In this document: piece by piece, positions 8,982 to 17,815 of the stretch
Layout: every line of letters starts with the position of its first letter
Numbering within the stretch: the stretch's first letter is position 1
DNA from: Aureitalea marina
GTDB lineage: Bacteria; Bacteroidota; Bacteroidia; Flavobacteriales; Flavobacteriaceae
Length of the DNA stretch: 64,000 nucleotides
NCBI RefSeq assembly: GCF_002943755.1
Contig: NZ_MQUB01000001.1
Location: forward strand, 1,290,501-1,354,500
Direction: 5' to 3'
Program-made: the position numbers and the translations under genes
Notes under the pieces: generated by a model
What the model was told of the DNA's origin: nothing
The model's input: the letters and a program-made list of their open reading frames with translations, nothing else
The model's database searches: none

Positions 8982-10928
8982 ATGCAGTTTACTTACCCAA
9001 CTCTTCTTTATGGCCTGTTTTTGCTGCTCATCCCTATTATCATTCACCTGTTTCAACTGAGGCGGTTCCAGCGTGTAAAATTTACCAATGTCGCCTTTTT
9101 AAAACGCGCGAAACTACAAACCAGGAAGAGTTCCGAGCTCAAGCGATGGCTAACCCTGATCACCCGCATGCTAGCCCTGGCTTGTATGGTCCTGGCCTTT
9201 GCTCAACCTTATTCTACCCAGAAAACAGATCGATCGGAACGAGAAAATACGGTCATCTACCTGGATAACTCCTTCAGTATGCAAGCCAAAGGAGAAGCCG
9301 GGAGTCTATTGGAGCGTGGAATACAAGATCTTTATGAGTCCGTCTCTCAAGCCGACGATTTTCAATGGTTCACTAATTCTGACACCTACACCAATGCCTC
9401 CGTGGACGATTTCAGAAGGCAAGTCCTGCAGGTTACTTATAGCTCAGCTCAAATGTCGACTGAACAGATGCTGCTAAAGGCCAATCAATTATTGGGATCA
9501 ACAGCGGCTGGCAACAAGCGGCTTATCATGATCACCGACCTGCATCAGCCATTGGACCTTCCAGAGTCGATGCGGGACATACAACTCGATCTGGTAAGGC
9601 TGAGTCCAGTCAACAGAAACAATACGAGTATAGATACGGCATACTTGATGCGTTCGGAAGGTGAAGGAACTAGGCTTCGCGCCAAGGTTAGCCACCGTGG
9701 TTCAGAGCTAAGCGAAATACCTATATCCCTGTTCAAGGCCGATACCCTGATAGCCAAGACAGCCGTGTCGCTGAGCGATTCCGGCCCGGTATCGACCGGT
9801 GTTCAGAGCGGTTGGATCAACTTTGACCTGGAGCAGTATCCAAGCTTTATTGGGAGGTTGGAGATCAATGATGGCGGGCTGAACTACGACAACAGCCTGT
9901 TCTTTAACTGGGGAGCCCAAAACGAAGTGTCCGTTATGATCATTGAAGAATCCAATACGGATTACCTGCTACCCCTATATCAGCAGCAGGGATTTCAACT
10001 CAATCGACAGCCGGCAGACAATATCAACTTCAATGATATCAGTTCCCAGGATTTTATTGTCTTGCACGAATTGGAACAGATTCCCATGTCCTTGAGGAAT
10101 TCGCTCATCGCCTATTATCAAAACGGTGGGCATCTGTTTGTGATCCCACCGGAACTGATGGATCGGGACCAGTATAACCAACTCTTGTCTGCATTAAATG
10201 CAGGAATTCTTTCTTCCTGGATCCCGGCCGAAAGGAACATTGCATCAATTAATTTTGACCATCCGTTGTTTAGCGGTGTTTTTGAGCGGGAAGTGTCCAA
10301 CTTCCAATATCCTACTGTTAGTGGTTATCATCGATATAAGGGATCCAATATGTCCACTGTGATCAGTTATGAGAACGGGGACGACTTTCTGTTAGCGAAA
10401 GAAAGACTGTATGTATCCACTGCTCCGTTGAGTGCGGATTGGTCGACCTTTCAGTTTTCACCCCTTATTGTTCCGACCCTGTTCAATATGGCCCAGTTAA
10501 GCCTGCCGAACCCTGAGCTGTATTTCGAGATCGGCAGAACCAATTCCTTTGCCTTGGATATCAGTCTCTCTCAGGATGAGATCCTGAGCCTACAGGATAG
10601 CCTGGTCAATTTTATACCCCTGCAACAGGCTAAGGCCAACAGCGTTGTTTTGACGACCACAGATCAGCCCTCAAGGGCGGGAACGTATGGAGTTTATCAA
10701 AACGATGAGCGGCTGAAATCCGTCAGCTATGATTACAATAGAAATGAAAGTCTGTTGACCAATGCACAGTTACCGGAGATCGAGGGATTGAATGTCTTTG
10801 ACTCTGTGCCGGAACTTTGGCAGGAGATCAACGAACGAAATCAGGTAACCGGCTATTGGAAATGGTTTGTTATTTTTGCAGTGGTCCTGTTGCTGATCGA
10901 GATGTGTATACTGAGATTCATCAAATGA
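8982..10928 (+). CDS. BatA-domain membrane protein with von Willebrand A-like region
   Basis: This 648-residue protein begins with a BatA N-terminal module: a membrane helix (about residues 5-22), the short basic linker LRRFQRVKFTNVAFLK, and a second helix near 55-75. A vWA-like segment follows, with the MIDAS-type start VIYLDNSFSM, and then a long extracytoplasmic region. A last helix sits near the C-terminus (WFVIFAVVLLLIEMCIL). Such proteins are found with or near Bat/aerotolerance genes in Bacteroidota; the exact role is unknown. ATG 8982 is chosen over an earlier TTG-initiated frame because it directly precedes the first helix. Confidence 0.85.
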   Translation: MQFTYPTLLYGLFLLLIPIIIHLFQLRRFQRVKFTNVAFLKRAKLQTRKSSELKRWLTLITRMLALACMVLAFAQPYSTQKTDRSERENTVIYLDNSFSMQAKGEAGSLLERGIQDLYESVSQADDFQWFTNSDTYTNASVDDFRRQVLQVTYSSAQMSTEQMLLKANQLLGSTAAGNKRLIMITDLHQPLDLPESMRDIQLDLVRLSPVNRNNTSIDTAYLMRSEGEGTRLRAKVSHRGSELSEIPISLFKADTLIAKTAVSLSDSGPVSTGVQSGWINFDLEQYPSFIGRLEINDGGLNYDNSLFFNWGAQNEVSVMIIEESNTDYLLPLYQQQGFQLNRQPADNINFNDISSQDFIVLHELEQIPMSLRNSLIAYYQNGGHLFVIPPELMDRDQYNQLLSALNAGILSSWIPAERNIASINFDHPLFSGVFEREVSNFQYPTVSGYHRYKGSNMSTVISYENGDDFLLAKERLYVSTAPLSADWSTFQFSPLIVPTLFNMAQLSLPNPELYFEIGRTNSFALDISLSQDEILSLQDSLVNFIPLQQAKANSVVLTTTDQPSRAGTYGVYQNDERLKSVSYDYNRNESLLTNAQLPEIEGLNVFDSVPELWQEINERNQVTGYWKWFVIFAVVLLLIEMCILRFIK

Positions 10929-10988
10929 AATCGGCTTTAAGCATTGTTTGATCTAGGGCACCACGAAGAAATAAAACGCATAGTCTAG

Positions 10989-12242
10989 ATGAAATTACTC
11001 ATCAAATCGGCCATCCTGGTGGATGCCAATAGCAAACACCACCTCAAAAAAAGGGATCTGCTGATTGAAAATGGGAAGATCTCCCGAATTGCTGCACAGA
11101 TCAAGGACGATCAGATCAAGCAGCTCAAACTCGATAATTTACATATATCCCCAGGCTGGTTCGACCCCAGTGTATCTTTTGGAGAGCCAGGGTATGAAGA
11201 ACGTGAGACTATTGCCAATGGCTTGAATGTTGCGGCCTGGAGCGGATTCACCACCGTTGGGATCAATACCAACACCAACCCGATTCCAGATACGAAATCT
11301 GGTATAGAATACATCAAGACCAAGGGCAGTAACCATGCGGTCGAGGTTTGTCCGGTAGGAGCCTTAACCGTGCAGTCCGAGGGGGTGGATCTCGCGGAGT
11401 TGTACGATATGCAACAAGAAGGTGCTTTGTGTTTTTACGACCATAAGAAACCTATTAGCAATCCCAATCTGCTGAAGATAGCCCTTCAATACGCGCACGA
11501 TTTTGACGGTTTGGTTCAATCCTTCCCCCTGGAAGCAGGACTAGCCCGCAAAGGAGTTGCGAATGAACATGTCAATGCCACCAGGCTGGGATTAAAGGGA
11601 ATACCGGCCTTGTCTGAAGAGGTTCAGCTAAGTAGGGATCTTCAAATCCTGGAATATACGGGCGGAAAGCTCCACATTCCTACCATATCCACAGCAGGTT
11701 CTGTAGACCTGATCAAAAATGCCCAAGCAAAGGGACTGCAGGTAAGTTGCAGTGTATCGGTGAATAACCTGGTGATGACGGACGAGGTTTTGGAGCAATT
11801 CGACACCCGCTATAAGCTGATGCCACCACTGCGCACGGAAAAGGATCGCAAGGCACTGATCAAAGGATTAAGCACCGGAGTGATCTCTGGGGTAACCAGC
11901 GACCACAATCCGATCGATGTGGAACACAAACAAACCGAATTTGACCATGCCTACTTCGGCAGCATTGGCTTGGAAAGTTGTTTCGGTGCACTAAACCGAG
12001 TCTTAGGCACAGAGGAAACTGTAAAATCATTAACAGGTCTTAAACAGGCTTTTGGTATACCGACCGTAACCTTGGATGAAGGGCAAAAGGCAGACCTGAC
12101 CTTATTCAATCCGGATTCAGACTGGATCTTTGGCCGGCCAGACATTCGATCCGGCTCTTACAATGCCGCCATGATCGGCTGGCCCATGAAAGGGCGAGTT
12201 TATGGTGTTTACTGCGGCAAAAAGCTACTTCTTTCCCAATGA
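10989..12242 (+). CDS. Dihydroorotase-like protein lacking metal ligands (pseudo-dihydroorotase)
   Basis: This 417-residue protein aligns along its length with type I dihydroorotases of the amidohydrolase superfamily, but key ligands are gone. The HxH motif after strand 1 (normally DxHxH) reads DPSVS at 59-63. The His of HCED reads QSFPLE, and the His of HVSTAGS reads PTISTAGS. The late Asp survives in TSDHNP. It is therefore unlikely to catalyse carbamoyl-aspartate cyclisation. Non-catalytic dihydroorotase homologues are known to act as structural partners of aspartate transcarbamoylase, and the same role is possible here. It overlaps the next gene by ATGA. Confidence 0.85.
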   Translation: MKLLIKSAILVDANSKHHLKKRDLLIENGKISRIAAQIKDDQIKQLKLDNLHISPGWFDPSVSFGEPGYEERETIANGLNVAAWSGFTTVGINTNTNPIPDTKSGIEYIKTKGSNHAVEVCPVGALTVQSEGVDLAELYDMQQEGALCFYDHKKPISNPNLLKIALQYAHDFDGLVQSFPLEAGLARKGVANEHVNATRLGLKGIPALSEEVQLSRDLQILEYTGGKLHIPTISTAGSVDLIKNAQAKGLQVSCSVSVNNLVMTDEVLEQFDTRYKLMPPLRTEKDRKALIKGLSTGVISGVTSDHNPIDVEHKQTEFDHAYFGSIGLESCFGALNRVLGTEETVKSLTGLKQAFGIPTVTLDEGQKADLTLFNPDSDWIFGRPDIRSGSYNAAMIGWPMKGRVYGVYCGKKLLLSQ

Positions 12243-12550
12243 ACCCTAAACCGAGGACTCTGGCGGTGATCTCCTATCTGACCTTTATAGGACTGATCAT
12301 TGCCTACTTTATTAATCGAGAGGACAAATCCGAATTTGCCACCTGGCACATCAAGAATATGTTCGGTCTGGTTCTGATCCTCTTTTCCTCCCAAGCAATT
12401 GGTTACAGCAGTCCACTGCTGGGAACGGTACTGTGGTGGGTAGCCTTTGTGAGTTGGACCTTGTCCCTGGTGATGGCCGCTGCGGGAAAGAAGGCCGGCA
12501 TACCCTGGCTAAGTGAGCAATTTCAGAAATGGTTCCTATTCCTAAATTGA
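12239..12550 (+). CDS. DUF4870-like small membrane protein
   Basis: This 103-residue protein has three predicted helices (about 8-25, 40-60 and 65-85). The conserved turn FATWHIKNMFGLVL between helices 1 and 2 is typical of DUF4870-like proteins. It starts inside the stop codon of the dihydroorotase-like gene (ATGA), so translation is coupled. The next gene is a diverged tandem copy (YLTxIGxxIA at the N-terminus, E-A-x-x-H-I at the turn). The function is unknown. Confidence 0.8.
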   Translation: MNPKPRTLAVISYLTFIGLIIAYFINREDKSEFATWHIKNMFGLVLILFSSQAIGYSSPLLGTVLWWVAFVSWTLSLVMAAAGKKAGIPWLSEQFQKWFLFLN

Positions 12551-12605
12551 AAGAACAGGCAGGCCAGAATTAATGGCTTTGAACTATCTTTAGTTACCAA
12601 TCGAC

Positions 12606-12950
12606 ATGAATATGAATGCACCCGATCAGAAATCCAAGAATATTGGGATCATTGCCTATCTGACCATAATCGGATGGGTAATTGCCCTTGTGATGAACAA
12701 TGAAAAACAATCCGAGTACGCCTCCTTTCACATCCGGCAAATGTTGGGCATCATGCTGACAGGCTTAGCCATCAATGCCATAACCTGGATCCAATTTGAC
12801 TACGCCTATTTCCACTTTGCGGACCGGATCCTTCAGGCATTAGTCTTTGTGATTTGGTTATTCGGTTTTATTCCAGCCGTTCAGGGAGAGAAAAAACCCA
12901 TCCCATTTCTGGGTGACTACTTTCAGGACTGGTTTAAAAGTATCGGTTGA
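12606..12950 (+). CDS. DUF4870-like small membrane protein, tandem paralogue
   Basis: This 114-residue protein shares with its upstream neighbour the patterns IAYLTIIGWVIA, SEYASFHIRQMLG and a C-terminal IPFLGDYFQDWFK resembling IPWLSEQFQKWF. This identifies a tandem duplication that has diverged widely. Three membrane helices are predicted. It probably belongs to the same operon, 55 bases downstream, though that gap could hold a weak promoter (TATCTTTA near 12585). The function is unknown. Confidence 0.8.
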   Translation: MNMNAPDQKSKNIGIIAYLTIIGWVIALVMNNEKQSEYASFHIRQMLGIMLTGLAINAITWIQFDYAYFHFADRILQALVFVIWLFGFIPAVQGEKKPIPFLGDYFQDWFKSIG

Positions 12951-12970
12951 TCTGAATACAACCCTTTAAT

Positions 12971-13615
12971 ATGATCCTTCAATATTTGCATCGCCCCGCC
13001 AAGAATAAAGTAGGCTCCTCCCCTTCTATCTTCCTTTTGCACGGATACGGAAGTAATGAAGAAGATCTCTTTTCTTTTGCCAGTGAACTTCCGGAGCATT
13101 ATGAAATATTCTCTTTCCAAGCGCCCATACCTATGGTACCATTTGGTTATGCCTGGTATTCCATCTATTTTGACCAGGACGATGGTAAATTTAGCGATGA
13201 CGAGCAAGCGAAGACCTCTGCACAAGCTGTTCTCGAGAATATTGACCAGTTGGTCCAGAAATACGATTTGGACCCTGAAAGGGTTACCCTTGTTGGTTTC
13301 AGTCAAGGTGCTATACTTAGCCTGGCATTAGGATTAAATCATCCGGATCGTATCTGGCGTGTGGCAGCTATGAGCGGATATCTGAATACGGCACTGCTCA
13401 CAGAAGACCGTTCTACTTTGAAATACGACCAACTGCGAATATTTGCATCCCACGGGCAGGTAGACCAGGTGATCCCGGTGTTATGGGCACGAAAGACCCA
13501 ACCCTGGCTCGAAAATGAGAGCATAATATCGGAATACCACGAGTATCCTGTTGGCCACGGAGTTGCCCCACAGAATTTCTACGATCTGCTGGATTGGTTA
13601 AAACGTACCTATTAA
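12971..13615 (+). CDS. Alpha/beta hydrolase, phospholipase/carboxylesterase family
   Basis: This 214-residue protein has the oxyanion-hole motif FLLHGYGSNEEDL (about 21-33), the nucleophile Ser111 in GFSQG, a probable acid Asp in HGQVDQVIP and a catalytic His in YPVGHGV. It has no signal peptide, so it is a cytoplasmic serine esterase. The family hydrolyses short acyl esters or thioesters; the physiological substrate is unknown. It is convergent with the next minus-strand gene, and their stop codons overlap by 4 bases. Confidence 0.88.
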   Translation: MILQYLHRPAKNKVGSSPSIFLLHGYGSNEEDLFSFASELPEHYEIFSFQAPIPMVPFGYAWYSIYFDQDDGKFSDDEQAKTSAQAVLENIDQLVQKYDLDPERVTLVGFSQGAILSLALGLNHPDRIWRVAAMSGYLNTALLTEDRSTLKYDQLRIFASHGQVDQVIPVLWARKTQPWLENESIISEYHEYPVGHGVAPQNFYDLLDWLKRTY

Positions 13616-14106
13616 TTGGTGTACATCAACCAACTGACGGGCGTCAGATCCCATTGATTGTCTGCCGTGTAGAAGTATTCGATGATCATCTCCCCCCAAT
13701 AGCGTCCATCGGTAAAATCGGCCTGTATCCAACGGTGATTCAGGAACTTGATCTTATTGATCCGCAGATCGCCATCCAGACCTTCATAGGGGATCAAGGG
13801 GTGCCCTCCGGGAGTTACATTTTGCTCGTATAAGGACTCTGCCACCAATTGCTGGACATCTGCCGCTTCAAACCCCAATCCTTCCAGGTAGCTCATGGCA
13901 TTGTCGTTGGACATCAAACTGAAATAATTGGCTTCCGCCAGCTGATCCGTCAGCGAATCCATTTGTTGTTGCAAGGCCGTATTCTGTTGTCTGAGCTGAT
14001 CAATATCCTTTTGCTGAGATTCGAAGATGGATTTCTGATTCATGTATTGGAACAGGATAAACAATACAGCAAAAAAGAAGAGGTACATGAAGATTTTGGA
14101 ACGCAT
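13612..14106 (-). CDS. Membrane-anchored coiled-coil protein of unknown function
   Basis: This 164-residue protein has one N-terminal helix (about 5-21), then a Gln/Leu-rich coiled coil (about 26-60, including IDQLRQQNTALQQQMDSL). A soluble C-terminal domain of about 100 residues follows, ending in WDLTPVSWLMY. It is likely anchored in the inner membrane with the domain facing the periplasm. The C-terminal domain is of a type common in flavobacteria and sometimes auto-named hydrolase without visible catalytic residues. It follows the metallo-hydrolase gene by one base, so the two form an operon. Confidence 0.75.
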   Translation of the reverse strand: MRSKIFMYLFFFAVLFILFQYMNQKSIFESQQKDIDQLRQQNTALQQQMDSLTDQLAEANYFSLMSNDNAMSYLEGLGFEAADVQQLVAESLYEQNVTPGGHPLIPYEGLDGDLRINKIKFLNHRWIQADFTDGRYWGEMIIEYFYTADNQWDLTPVSWLMYTN

Positions 14107-14107
14107 A

Positions 14108-14884
14108 TCAAATAGTTATTGTCAGGCCGTCATAAGCCAGATTCACATGATCGGGTAATTCGTTATCCACCTGGGCATGAAAACCCATTAAATGGCTAAT
14201 ATGGGTAAAATAGGCTTGCCTTGGCTGTATGTCAGCGACAAATTCCAAGGCCTCATCCAGGTTGAAGTGAGTGTAATGAGGCTCCTTTCTCAGGGCATTG
14301 ACTACCAAGACCTCGCAACCCCGTATCAACTTTCGCTGATCCTCACTCATGGTCTTGGCATCCGTCAGGTATACAAAATCTCCAACCCTAAATCCTAGAA
14401 CTGGCAAATCCCCATGCAGCACCTCCACTGGGGTTATAGACATTTGATCTAGCTCAAAAGATTGCCCCTTAGCAATCAATTCCTCCCGAATGGCCGGTGC
14501 TCCCGGATATTTATTGACCGTCTCGAAAATGTAAGCAAATCGGTCGTGTAAGGCATCAAAAACGCGTTGTTCGGCATAAAAAGGGATCTCCCCCTGCCTG
14601 AAATAAAAAGGGCGAATATCGTCCAGTCCTGCTGTATGGTCACTGTGCTCGTGAGTAAGCAGTATTCCGTCTAATCGTGAGACACCAGTCCTTAGCATCT
14701 GCTGCCGGAAATCTGGGCCACAATCTACCACATAGGACTTATCCTTCCACTGCAATAAAACGGAAACCCGCAGGCGCTTATCCCGGAGATCCGTGCTCTG
14801 GCATACGGGATGATCACTACCTATAACAGGAATTCCCTGGGAAGTTCCGGTACCTAAAAAGGTAACAGTGAGACTGGGCTTCAT
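14108..14884 (-). CDS. MBL-fold metallo-hydrolase, PhnP-like
   Basis: This 258-residue protein starts with the phosphodiesterase-type strand FLGTGTSQGIPVIG. It has the metal motif LTHEHSDHTAGLDD, a further His in VLHGDLPVLGFR, an Asp in YLTDAKTM and a late His in FTHISHLMGFH. This order resembles PhnP and related cyclic phosphodiesterases. It is cytoplasmic; the substrate is not identifiable. ATG 14884 is preferred to GTG 14890 because it directly precedes the first strand. Confidence 0.9.
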   Translation of the reverse strand: MKPSLTVTFLGTGTSQGIPVIGSDHPVCQSTDLRDKRLRVSVLLQWKDKSYVVDCGPDFRQQMLRTGVSRLDGILLTHEHSDHTAGLDDIRPFYFRQGEIPFYAEQRVFDALHDRFAYIFETVNKYPGAPAIREELIAKGQSFELDQMSITPVEVLHGDLPVLGFRVGDFVYLTDAKTMSEDQRKLIRGCEVLVVNALRKEPHYTHFNLDEALEFVADIQPRQAYFTHISHLMGFHAQVDNELPDHVNLAYDGLTITI

Positions 14885-14909
14885 TAACACAAAATTACAG
14901 TTATTTTCT

Positions 14910-14938
14910 TTGTTGCCCTCATGGTTTTCGTACCTTTG
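14910..14938 (+). promoter_or_regulatory. Promoter with -33 TTG and -7 TACCTTTG
   Basis: TTG at 14910-14912, an 18-base spacer and TACCTTTG at 14931-14938 match the Bacteroidota primary-sigma consensus. It lies 27 bases before the start at 14966. Confidence 0.6.
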
Positions 14939-14965
14939 TAAGAGACACTTAAAGCCTTTAGAGAC

Positions 14966-16413
14966 ATGCCGGAAACCATCTCAGGGGATAAGGAATTTGA
15001 GAATATTCCTTCGATAAAGAGTAAAGCACTTCGGATAAACCTGAATACGAATATTTACGGAACCTTTGCCGAAATCGGTGCAGGACAGGAGACCGTTCGT
15101 AATTTCTTCCGGGCCGGGGCGCCTCCGGGACCATCGCCAAGACCATCTCTGCTTACGACAAGGATTTTAGTGACGCAATTTATGGTATTGAAGATGACGG
15201 TCGCTATGTAACCGAGGCTAGACTAGAGCGCATGCTTTCGCATGAGATCAACCTGATCGAAGAGCGAATTGACCGTTCCAGACACCCTGACAAGATTTTC
15301 TTTGCCTACGCTAACACCGTAGCCACTATCGATTTTGCCAAGAAATACAAGGGTCACGGCTGGTTGGGAATCAAGTTCCAGACCCACCCGGAGGAAGCCT
15401 ACAGCGAGATCATTCTGCACATCCGTTTTAAAGAGAACGAAGCGGTCTTACAGCAAAACACCTTAGGTATACTAGGTGTGAATCTGATCTATGGTGCCTA
15501 CTATAAGCACGACGAACCGCGTAAACTTTTGCGCTACTTATACGATCACATCGATCAGGATAAGATCGAGATAGACACCATTAATTTCTCAGGTCCTAAA
15601 TTCGAAAATGTCGACAACCGTCTAATGAGCCTACAGTTGATCAAGAACGGGATGACAGAAGCGGTGATCTTTGGTCCAGATGGAAATAACATCTTACCAG
15701 CAAGAATTCTTTATAAGAAGAACGTGCTTGCACTTCGTGGAAGTTTTAGGCCGGTTACTAAGGTGAATATCGATATGTTCGAGAAATCCTATGAGATGTT
15801 CCTGGCCGAAAGTCGGGTTGATCCGAAACGTACCGTGACCATCTTCGAGATTACCCTCTCCAACCTGAGGGCTCAGGGAGAGATCGATGAGCAAGACTTT
15901 ATGGATCGGGCAGAACTGTTGTGTTCGTTAGGGCATACGGTGATGATCTCCAATTTCCAGGAGTATTACAAATTGGTGGAGTATTTCTCCAAGTATACCA
16001 GGAATCGCTTAGGATTGACCATGGGGGTGAACAACCTTGTCGATATCTTTGACGAAAAGTACTACCGTCATCTCAGTGGCGGAATATTGGAAGCCTTTGG
16101 AAAACTGTTTTTCAAAGATCTAAAGGTCTACCTCTACCCCATGCATGACAGAAATAATGACATCTACATCAACTCGGAAAACCTAAAGGTTCATCCGCGA
16201 ATGAAGGAACTGTACAAGTTCTTTAAGTACAATGGAAAAGTGGTGGACATTACCAACTTCAATCCAAATATTCTGGATATTTTCTCTAGAGAAGTATTGA
16301 GTCAGATCGAAACTGACGAGCCCGGATGGGAAGAAATGCTGCCGGAAGGAGTAGCTGAGATCATCAAGGAAAAGGGACTGTTCGGGTGGAGCACCAAAAC
16401 AGCCCGAGTATAG
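14966..16413 (+). pseudogene. Conserved cytoplasmic protein of unknown function, one-base frameshift
   Basis: The N-terminus is read from 14966 in one frame (ALRINLNTNIYGTFAEIGAG) and the rest, including the ORF at 15232-16413, in another. Restoring one G in the run at 15116-15119 joins them and gives FRAGGASGTIAKTISAYDKD, an intact 482-residue protein. There is no signal peptide or membrane helix. The family is very conserved across Bacteroidota but, from memory, auto-annotation varies between TonB receptor and nicotinate-nucleotide adenylyltransferase. Neither fits: there is no barrel and no HxGH motif. A strong promoter precedes it, suggesting steady expression. The frameshift looks like a sequencing error. 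Confidence 0.82.
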
Positions 16414-16414
16414 T

Positions 16415-16867
16415 TTAGCCTAAGATCTGTGCAGCGTGATCCTTGGTCTTTACCTTTTCGATCACCTGATCTACAACGCCATTCTCGTCAATTAGAAAGG
16501 TCATACGATGGATTCCATCATATTCCCTGCCCATAAATTTCTTTGGGCCCCAAACCCCAAAAGTGTTGATTACCTCCTTTTCGGTATCGGCCAATAAGGG
16601 GAATGGAAATTCATACTTATTGCGGAAGTTGCTTTGTTTCTTTTCGGTGTCGGCGCTAACTCCCAGCAGGGAGTATCCTTGTGCTTGTAATTCCGAATAG
16701 TTATCTCTTAGATTACAAGCTTCTGCAGTGCATCCAGGAGTACTGGCTGCCGGATAGAAGAAGACGACCAATTTCTTGCCGGAATAGTCACTGAGACTTA
16801 CCGGGTTTCCATCTTGATCGTTAACTGTGAAATTGGGAACCTTATCCCCTTTTTTGAGCGTGTTCAT
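16415..16867 (-). CDS. bcp: Thioredoxin-dependent thiol peroxidase (bacterioferritin comigratory protein)
   Basis: This 150-residue peroxiredoxin reduces hydroperoxides in the cytoplasm using thioredoxin. The peroxidatic Cys46 lies in STPGCTAEAC, and the resolving Cys51 five residues later marks the atypical two-Cys Bcp group. The start is divergent from nth, 29 bases apart, so both promoters overlap in a very short space. Confidence 0.95.
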   Translation of the reverse strand: MNTLKKGDKVPNFTVNDQDGNPVSLSDYSGKKLVVFFYPAASTPGCTAEACNLRDNYSELQAQGYSLLGVSADTEKKQSNFRNKYEFPFPLLADTEKEVINTFGVWGPKKFMGREYDGIHRMTFLIDENGVVDQVIEKVKTKDHAAQILG

Positions 16868-16872
16868 TAGCT

Positions 16873-16880
16873 TATTTTTG
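16873..16880 (+). promoter_or_regulatory. Bacteroidota -7 promoter box for nth
   Basis: TATTTTTG matches TAnnTTTG, 16 bases before the nth ATG. A TTG at 16854-16856 with a 16-base gap is a possible -33. Confidence 0.45.
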
Positions 16881-16896
16881 CCTAAAACTACACAAA

Positions 16897-17565
16897 ATGA
16901 CCAAATCGGAAAAGGTAGCTTTTGTTATAGATACGTTAAATGAATTGTTCCCGGAAGTTCCTATTCCGTTGGACCACAAAGATCCCTACACCCTTCTGAT
17001 AGCGGTTTTATTGTCCGCTCAGAGTACCGATGCCAGGGTGAATGAGATCACACCCCTGTTGTTTGCTCGGGCGGATAACCCGTATGATATGGTAAAACTG
17101 AGTGTCGAGCAGATCCGTGAGATCATTAAGCCGGTAGGCTTGTCGCCCATGAAATCCAAGGGAATCTACGGATTGTCCCATATTCTAATCGATGAACATG
17201 AGGGAACGGTTCCAGCCAGCTTTGAGGCCTTGGAAGCCTTGCCAGCAGTCGGCCATAAAACCGCCAGTGTGGTGATGTCCCAGGCGTTTGGCATTCCTGC
17301 CTTTCCGGTTGACACACATATACATCGACTGATGTACCGATGGGGCCTTAGCAATGGTAAGAATGTAGTTCAGACAGAAAAAGACGCCAAACGTTTATTT
17401 CCTGAGGAGGATTGGAACAGACTTCACCTGCAGATCATTTATTATGGGCGAGCTTATTCCCCTGCCCGAGGATGGGATATAGAGAAAGATGTGATCACTA
17501 AGACCATTGGTCGAAAGACCGTGATCAACGAGGCGCTCAAGGCAAAAGCAAAAAAGAAGGCATAA
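16897..17565 (+). CDS. nth: Endonuclease III without the iron-sulfur cluster
   Basis: This 222-residue DNA glycosylase/AP lyase removes oxidised pyrimidines. The HhH-GPD core is intact: hairpin LPAVGHKTASVV with catalytic Lys121 and VDTHIHR with catalytic Asp139. The usual four C-terminal cysteines of the 4Fe-4S loop are all absent. The segment GRAYSPARGWDIEKDVITKT occupies their place. I recall other flavobacterial homologues also lacking them, so this is a lineage form and not a damaged gene. The tail is Lys/Ala-rich. A terminator follows immediately. Confidence 0.93.
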   Translation: MTKSEKVAFVIDTLNELFPEVPIPLDHKDPYTLLIAVLLSAQSTDARVNEITPLLFARADNPYDMVKLSVEQIREIIKPVGLSPMKSKGIYGLSHILIDEHEGTVPASFEALEALPAVGHKTASVVMSQAFGIPAFPVDTHIHRLMYRWGLSNGKNVVQTEKDAKRLFPEEDWNRLHLQIIYYGRAYSPARGWDIEKDVITKTIGRKTVINEALKAKAKKKA

Positions 17566-17567
17566 AA

Positions 17568-17598
17568 AAAACCCGGGACAATCGACCCGGGGTTTTTC
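17568..17598 (+). terminator. Rho-independent terminator after nth
   Basis: The stem AACCCGGG / CCCGGGGTT encloses the loop ACAATCGA and is followed by a T-run. It lies just after the nth stop. Confidence 0.85.
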
Positions 17599-17604
17599 CA
17601 AAGT

Positions 17605-17757
17605 TTAGTTTAGAAGTGCTTCAAACTTCAAATTATGGTAATTATTAACACTCAAAGCCTTGGAGTAATCCAGAAGAAAACGAATGGTCTCTTCTTTCGG
17701 GAATCCTTCTTTTTTCACGCTTCCCCTACGTGATTTTTCAGAGTACAGTTTCGCCAT
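17605..17757 (-). CDS. 50-residue conserved flavobacterial small protein
   Basis: An ATG at 17757 opens a 50-codon frame. It encodes a basic N-terminus (MAKLYSEKSRRGSVKKEG) and a C-terminal part, KEETIRFLLDYSKALSV...LKFEALLN. From memory, this C-terminal pattern (K-E-T-hydrophobic-F-L-x-x-Y-S-K-x-L ... L-L-N) recurs in small flavobacterial proteins. It lies downstream of the ECF sigma gene on the same strand, 58 bases away, and ends inside the terminator region of nth. The function is unknown. Confidence 0.65.
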   Translation of the reverse strand: MAKLYSEKSRRGSVKKEGFPKEETIRFLLDYSKALSVNNYHNLKFEALLN

Positions 17758-17815
17758 ATACGCTTATTTCAAGGTTCGTCTGGCTTAATAACGAGCGAAA
17801 ATGTACTTTATTGTA

